NCBI GenBank assembly: GCA_916610825.1
Contig: OU744453.1
Coordinates: 2,052,724-2,116,723, forward strand
DNA length: 64,000 bases
DNA from: Haliclystus octoradiatus
Lineage: Eukaryota; Cnidaria; Staurozoa; Stauromedusae; Haliclystidae
Reading direction: 5' to 3'
The position numbers were made by a program, and so were the translations under genes. Positions 60,401 to 64,000 of this stretch are shown one piece after another. Under the pieces are notes generated by a model. That model saw only the letters and a list, made by a program, of their open reading frames with translations. It ran no database searches and was not told the origin of the DNA. The stretch's first letter is position 1. Every line of letters starts with the position of its first letter.

Positions 60401-63400
60401 GCAAAATCTACATATTTTCATTTTGCAGCCTTTTCATCTCTACGTCATAAATGCTATTGTGCGCGAGGTTAATAGGGTAAATAAAAGCGGGTAAATAATT
60501 GCTAGTACCAGTATAACATATTACAAATATTTGTAAGGAAATGGCTAGCATTGTCAATTACTTCAAATGATGTCAAACACTACATAGAAAGTATTGCAGC
60601 AGAAAATGTTCCAATTTCTAAACCCTCTTTATACTCCTTACACTGTACAGAATGAATATCTCTGTATCTGTCACTGGTCTCTAATATAGGGAGTTAAAAT
60701 TTCAGTCAATTCTTTATCTTTTGAATTAACCCTATTCATAAAGGATGATAAAACTAGGATGTTGGTTCACAGATGGCAGAGCAACCGAATCTCAGATCTG
60801 ATCATATCGGCAGATGTAAATGGTCCCGAGAGAATTGCATTGTTATTAGATGCGGCTCATTGTTGCACATTGACAATCGAGGCCCATCTGCCATGAAATA
60901 AGTTGAAAACGAATTAATGTTGCAGCTGAGATCAGTAAAGAGTATATTTTACAACCATTGCTCTTGGTGAAAAGAGCCACTCCTTTAGAAATAGAAAAGT
61001 GGTACTGGTGCCTTTGGTAGGCTGATAATGTCTCAAATACTTTAATTGTAATAAAGGATATTTGTCCATACTGATCAAGCTATAGGCTAATGATCTTATA
61101 TTGGTGGTCGTTGTATACAGTCCAGTCAATACTTTTTATCTAGAAAGAAAACTACTGTAGTCTTTAATACCTTTAATATTGCTGGATCAGTGAATACTTC
61201 ATTTAGTAGATGCATTTCACGGCGTAACAATAACGTATCAACAATATAATCTTGATATCTTGTTGATAATTGCATCAAACAAACAAAGCCAAGGAAAGAC
61301 CTGTATGAATGATTCTGAAAAATAAATTAAAATTGTTTTTCAGAATAAAATTTTTTAATAATAGTCTTAAATCTAGAATACTTTTTGGTTGCTAAATATT
61401 TTAAATCGATCTGGGTAAATTAAAAACATGATAATATAGACGATATCCATTACATAGTTTCACGTCGTTGTTATTTGAAATATTATGAGATTGGCTGATG
61501 AACAATGGACAAACAATGGAATTCTCTAGTCCCCTAATTCAGCCCATTGCAAGCTTTCTGCCAATATTATGCAGACCTTACTAATATTAAAAAAAAAAAG
61601 ATTTTGGTCTAGCTAGCCTGATGTAGCCTGCGTGCAGACTAAAACCTATCTTAACGAAAGTGTAAATTGTTTACACTTTCGTTAAGATAGGTTTTAGTCT
61701 GCACGCAGGCTAGCCTGATGTGGACCCAGGAGATATCTGAATCATACCTCGAGATCAATAGCAAGTTCGTTGAATTTCTTGATTTCTTCAATCATGGCTA
61801 TCAAATCCTCTTTAGTTTGGATCATTGTTAGCTGTGTATCTTCTAATGGTTTATATTTCTAAAGTAAAGAAAAAATTGAATATAGAAGGAGTACAGTGCA
61901 TATTTTTTGAAATTAAAAAGTTAGCTGGCAGCTTCTTATCATCCTCATCATCCTCATCATCAAATATTCAATGAGGCTGGGCTGTGATTGGTACAGTCAA
62001 ACCTGCTATAACGGTCACCCATATAAAGCGGCCACCTGTCTATGTGGTCACTCTTGCAATGTCTAAAATAGTATTTTCTATTGAATTAAACCTGTATATA
62101 AAGGCCACCTGTCTATAATGGTCAATTTATCTACCTCTCGTAGCTGGCTGTTATATACAGGTTTCACTGTACTTACAATTTCCTCTTTCTCTTTTAATTG
62201 CCAGTCATTTAGTTGGAACGTTTCAATTTCATATTTGTAAGGATGACTGATAAAAAATAAAAAACGAGTTATATTTCTGGCAGGGTTTGATAAAACGAGG
62301 GATTTTGGGACAAAGAGTCTTGGAAGGCTGGTACAAATTCAGAAGGAAAGGGAGGAAATAGCTGTATTCAAGTTTGTACAATCAGAAGAAGAAGACCTGA
62401 ACATTCTTTTCTGGTGGAAGTTAAATTGGAAGGTGCACTTTGTATCATACTTTTATGACAATAAACGAACAGTAACATAAAAAAATAAAAACTATGAAAC
62501 CGTTTGCATGATGTAAATAAACACAACAAATGTCATAAAAAACTTTTTGCTTAATAAGTTTGTAAGAAAGTCAAGTGATAAAAGGCGTAATTTTGCGACG
62601 TTTCGTCATACTTAATATGACATTTCATAATCGCTTGTAAGTATAATGAAGAAAAGTTGCAAAATTACGCCTTTCTATCGCTTGTCTATCTTACAAACAA
62701 ATTTCAGAAGCAAAAATATCTGATTGGACAAATCATCATTATCAGCATCATTGGAAGACTCATTTACTCTCACTCTCACAATTTCAGTGTATTTTTACTC
62801 ATTTATGAAAGTCTTGTGAATTGAAATTGTCAATGACTAACCATGCTTCGTAAAGCTCAGCTGAAAAATCTAGTCGTTGATTGGATAAAAATGCTTCTGT
62901 TGAGTCTAACGATTTATCACCTTCGATCGATATCACTGCAAAAGAAAGAGAATATAATTAATGACCATGTATTCCACAAAATATATTGTAAATTAAGAAA
63001 AACGCAGAAAAAACATGAATATACTAAGCAGCACAATTTTCCTTGTGGCTTGCGTTTGTGCATCTCTGCATATCATGTTAAAAATATTGTTGCTGTCTTG
63101 TTTGGTAAATCTATTCAAATTGTAAGAGGATAGTCATATTCCTGCTAATTTGAATACAGTGAAAACTGTACATAGCAGCCAGCTACCAGAGGTAGATTAA
63201 TTGACCACTATAATGGAGGTCAGGCCTTTATATACATGGTTGATTCAATAGAAAATACAACTTTGGACATACTAAGAGTGACCACTATAAACAAGTGCCT
63301 GCTTTATAGTGGTCACAAAGAAAAATAAATTATTTATATTTTATTATTAAACTAGTTAGATTTGTATGCATAAAAAGTAATGAAAAAAAGTTTTCTTGTT

Positions 63401-63957
63401 ATGATACAAAGCAACCTACGCACGATTCCTAAACGAGCAATGAAATCCAATGCGTATAAGTCGCACCTTAGAGTCAAATTTTGTCTTCCAAAATCGTGAT
63501 GTGACTTATACACGTAAAACACATAAACACTAACATTTTTACCAATTATTTGGTCATTTTTCAGTACCCTTTTTTCTTCTTTTTATAACGCATGCACATT
63601 ATAATAATAACGACATTTGTTACATTAATCTCATTCTGATAGGTTTAATAAAGTAATGATGCCAAATCAACAAAATCAACATAAAACAAAACAAAAACGC
63701 AGTTGATCTTAACCTACAATTCATATTTACAACAAGTATTAAAGTATTCAAAGTGCAACGTAACAAGCATTGAAAGAAGCAGACGTAGAATTTCAAAGAT
63801 AAATCCTACCTTTCACCAAAGGCCGAAGAGCATTAGGTTTAGTTTGAATAGGTGACATAAATGGAATGTTAGAATTATCAACAGTATCTTGCCATTTCAT
63901 CTGCGGACGTTGGATATTTTTAGCCAAAAGCAAATGAAAGTTCTTGGACTTTTCTCC
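48499..63957 (-). CDS. EXOSC10: Exosome 3'-5' exoribonuclease EXOSC10/RRP6 (5' end outside window)
   Basis: Twenty-one exons: 63957-63810, 62935-62842, 62246-62177, 61858-61748, 61314-61171, 60195-60005, 59379-59223, 58365-58285, 57805-57738, 57076-57026, 56339-56222, 55568-55539, 54952-54886, 54386-54280, 53947-53870, 52994-52953, 51899-51839, 50841-50747, 49234-49123, 48748-48684, 48567-48499. They total 1959 bp, 652 residues plus TAG, with every phase consistent. Numbered from the first residue in the window, the DEDD-Y nuclease residues are D139, E141, D197, Y262 and D266, at the same spacing as in human EXOSC10. Recognisable blocks: [53 protein letters not shown]. The HRDC domain spans exons 8-11 ([30 protein letters not shown]). 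The lysine-rich tail includes SKKRKKS, a likely nuclear signal. Role: nuclear exosome-associated trimming and decay of rRNA, snoRNA and aberrant transcripts. About 185 N-terminal residues (PMC2NT region) are expected off the right edge. Confidence 0.97.
49759..50729. mobile_element. GTTCATGAAC foldback element expanded by 113-bp tandem repeats
   Basis: Ends CCCTTGCAAAGAATAGTTC (left) and the matching right end (reverse complement CCCCTTTGAAAACAATG) are related to the family's terminal repeat, flanked by AATT on both sides. Inside are about seven copies of a 113-bp unit (markers near 49861, 49974, 50087, 50200, 50314, 50477, 50590), each with several GTTCATGAAC palindromes and CATGAACCGGTTCAT. 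It sits in an EXOSC10 intron, starting 18 bases after the donor at 50747. Confidence 0.85.
50925..51110. mobile_element. Diverged GTTCATGAAC-family element
   Basis: A CCATGAAAAAAAAACGGTTG-like left end, CTGTTCATGAACACC, and a right part ending ACTGTTTTCATAGTATG. Recognisable but decayed. EXOSC10 intron. Confidence 0.5.
51326..51501 (+). mobile_element. CAGT-type ~175-bp MITE copy
   Basis: CAGTGTAACCTGTATATAAC to ACAGGTTTGACGG, with TA on each side. The body has the GACCACTATAGACAGGTGGC-like units shared by the family. Confidence 0.85.
51976..52161. mobile_element. GTTCATGAAC-family foldback element
   Basis: CCATTGCGAAAAACAGTTCA at the left mirrors CTGCTTTTCGCAAGGG at the right. Inner arms carry CATGAACAGTTCATGAACG and AATTTTC / GAAAATTGG. 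EXOSC10 intron. Confidence 0.8.
52309..52443. mobile_element. GTTCATGAAC-family element, short copy
   Basis: CCTTGTGAAAAAGTTCATGA at the left and AGTTTTTTAAAGAGG at the right, with repeated TGTTCATGAA motifs. Confidence 0.65.
54008..54241. mobile_element. GTTCATGAAC-family foldback element
   Basis: CCCTGCGAAAACAGTTCAAG on the left and CTGAACTGTTTTTCGTAGAG on the right are inverted ends. The centre has at least four consecutive CTGTTCATGAA units. TAG borders both sides. Confidence 0.8.
54427..54580 (-). mobile_element. CAGT-type MITE copy, internally deleted
   Basis: The right end TATACAGGTTTCACTG is followed by TA. The left end CAGTCTATACAGCGGCCACC has lost part of the terminal repeat. Confidence 0.8.
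54720..54864. mobile_element. Diverged GTTCATGAAC-family element
   Basis: ACAGTTCATGAACGGATCAT and GAACTGTTCATGAAAATTG, with a right end ACTATTTCCATAGGGG. The left boundary is unclear. Confidence 0.5.
56431..56767 (+). mobile_element. tRNA-derived SINE, longest copy
   Basis: A tRNA-like head with TAGCTCAGATGGAAGAGC (A box) and CGTTCAAATCCCCC (B box) is followed by an unrelated body with TGAAACATCAAATGAGTACC, then GATCTGCAGTGTCACGGC, then GGTGCTTTTGGTAGGG. It inserts about 90 bp upstream of an EXOSC10 acceptor, antisense to the gene. The B box makes Pol III transcription possible. Confidence 0.75.
57200..57373 (+). mobile_element. CAGT-type ~174-bp MITE, best-preserved copy
   Basis: CAGTGAAACCTTATAACGGC at the left and the reverse complement CAGTCAAACCTGTTATAACG at the right, each flanked by TA. 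The body has two rotated units of GACCACTRTAGACAGGTGGC around a TTCAATAGAAAATACTATTT centre. TA duplication and CAGT ends fit pogo/mariner-type MITEs. Confidence 0.88.
57564..57675. mobile_element. GTTCATGAAC-family element, right end lost
   Basis: TTTGTAAAAAACAGTTCAGA at the left, then GGCCCCAATTTTCAT, then CTGTTCATGAACTGATG. The right terminal repeat is missing. Confidence 0.6.
58568..58731. mobile_element. GTTCATGAAC-family foldback element
   Basis: CCCCTGTAAAATGAGCTCAT mirrors ATGAACTTTTTTCTCAGGGG, with ATT on both sides. EXOSC10 intron. Confidence 0.75.
59030..59194 (+). mobile_element. CAGT-type MITE copy
   Basis: CAGTGAAACCTGTATATAAC preceded by TA. The right end ATAACAGGTTTGACTTGA is slightly eroded. 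It ends about 30 bp from the donor of the EXOSC10 exon at 59223. Confidence 0.8.
60760..61045 (+). mobile_element. tRNA-derived SINE, internally deleted copy
   Basis: It keeps the CAGATGGCAGAGCAACCGAA head and the 3' body (CATCTGCCATGAAAT, then GGTGCCTTTGGTAGG), but the B-box region is deleted or diverged. EXOSC10 intron. Confidence 0.6.
61624..61712. mobile_element. Perfect 89-bp palindromic element
   Basis: Arms 61624-61666 and 61670-61712 are exact 43-bp reverse complements around TTG. The ends read TAGCCTGCGTGCAGACTAAA. Direct repeat GCCTGATG borders it (61616-61623 and 61713-61720). It lies in an EXOSC10 intron, 36 bp from the donor at 61748, so the pre-mRNA could form a 43-bp stem beside the splice site. 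Confidence 0.9.
61994..62169 (-). mobile_element. CAGT-type MITE copy
   Basis: CAGTCAAACCTGCTATAACG at the left and TATACAGGTTTCACTG at the right, with TA on both sides. It ends 7 bp from the donor of the EXOSC10 exon at 62177. Confidence 0.88.
63157..63320 (+). mobile_element. CAGT-type MITE copy, right end degraded
   Basis: CAGTGAAAACTGTACATAGC preceded by TA. The body is recognisable to TTTATAGTGGTCAC, but the right terminal repeat is lost. Confidence 0.75.
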
Positions 63958-64000
63958 CTAGAAAAAGAAAGGTATTGTGATACACTAAGAATATACTATA

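Overview
The window is nuclear DNA of an intron-rich, AT-rich animal. Three protein-coding genes are conserved in metazoans and split by many small GT-AG introns, and between and inside them sit several families of transposable elements and satellites. I cannot name the species. The families present fit an invertebrate, possibly an early-branching one, but that is inference.

Layout. 1-9510: repeat-dominated DNA. A ~200-bp satellite runs forward at 1-1965 and in inverted orientation at ~8650-9510. Between the two blocks lie a second degenerate repeat, three decayed non-LTR retrotransposon (LINE) fragments, a pogo-like MITE, a perfect 24-bp hairpin and an 834-bp foldback element with a 7-bp target duplication. 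9511-16829: a 200-N assembly gap next to an exact 166-bp duplication, a partial EF-hand gene on the minus strand whose intron carries a LINE nested in a hAT-like element, a minisatellite and a ~719-bp pure ATT microsatellite. 16830-22561: a complete Gypsy-type LTR retrotransposon on the minus strand with identical 192-bp LTRs, a CCGG target duplication, intact gag and pol, and one in-frame TGA between them in a tobamovirus-like readthrough context. 22566-26157: no recognised gene, one tRNA-derived SINE with an inverted 5' half.

26158-38751: a complete 11-exon minus-strand gene for a 1719-residue protein with six pleckstrin-homology domains, proline-rich motifs and a C-terminal coiled coil; its N-terminal part resembles AFAP1. 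40133-46234: a complete 8-exon minus-strand Y-box (cold-shock domain) protein gene, 306 residues. 48499-63957: 21 exons of the minus-strand nuclear exosome 3'-5' exonuclease EXOSC10/RRP6, 652 residues, with the first exons beyond the right edge.

All four host genes lie on the minus strand. There is no sign of operon organisation. The Y-box protein and EXOSC10 both act on RNA, but I see no evidence that they are co-regulated. I reconstructed the exon chains by hand from splice sites. In each of the three main genes the summed exon length is a multiple of three and every intron phase matches across the junction.

The most unusual material is the transposon content: the stop-codon-readthrough Gypsy element, a foldback family built from the 10-bp palindrome GTTCATGAAC and found only in EXOSC10 introns (about eight copies, one expanded to a 113-bp tandem array), about eight copies of a ~175-bp TA-flanked MITE, and several precisely bounded palindromic elements with target duplications.
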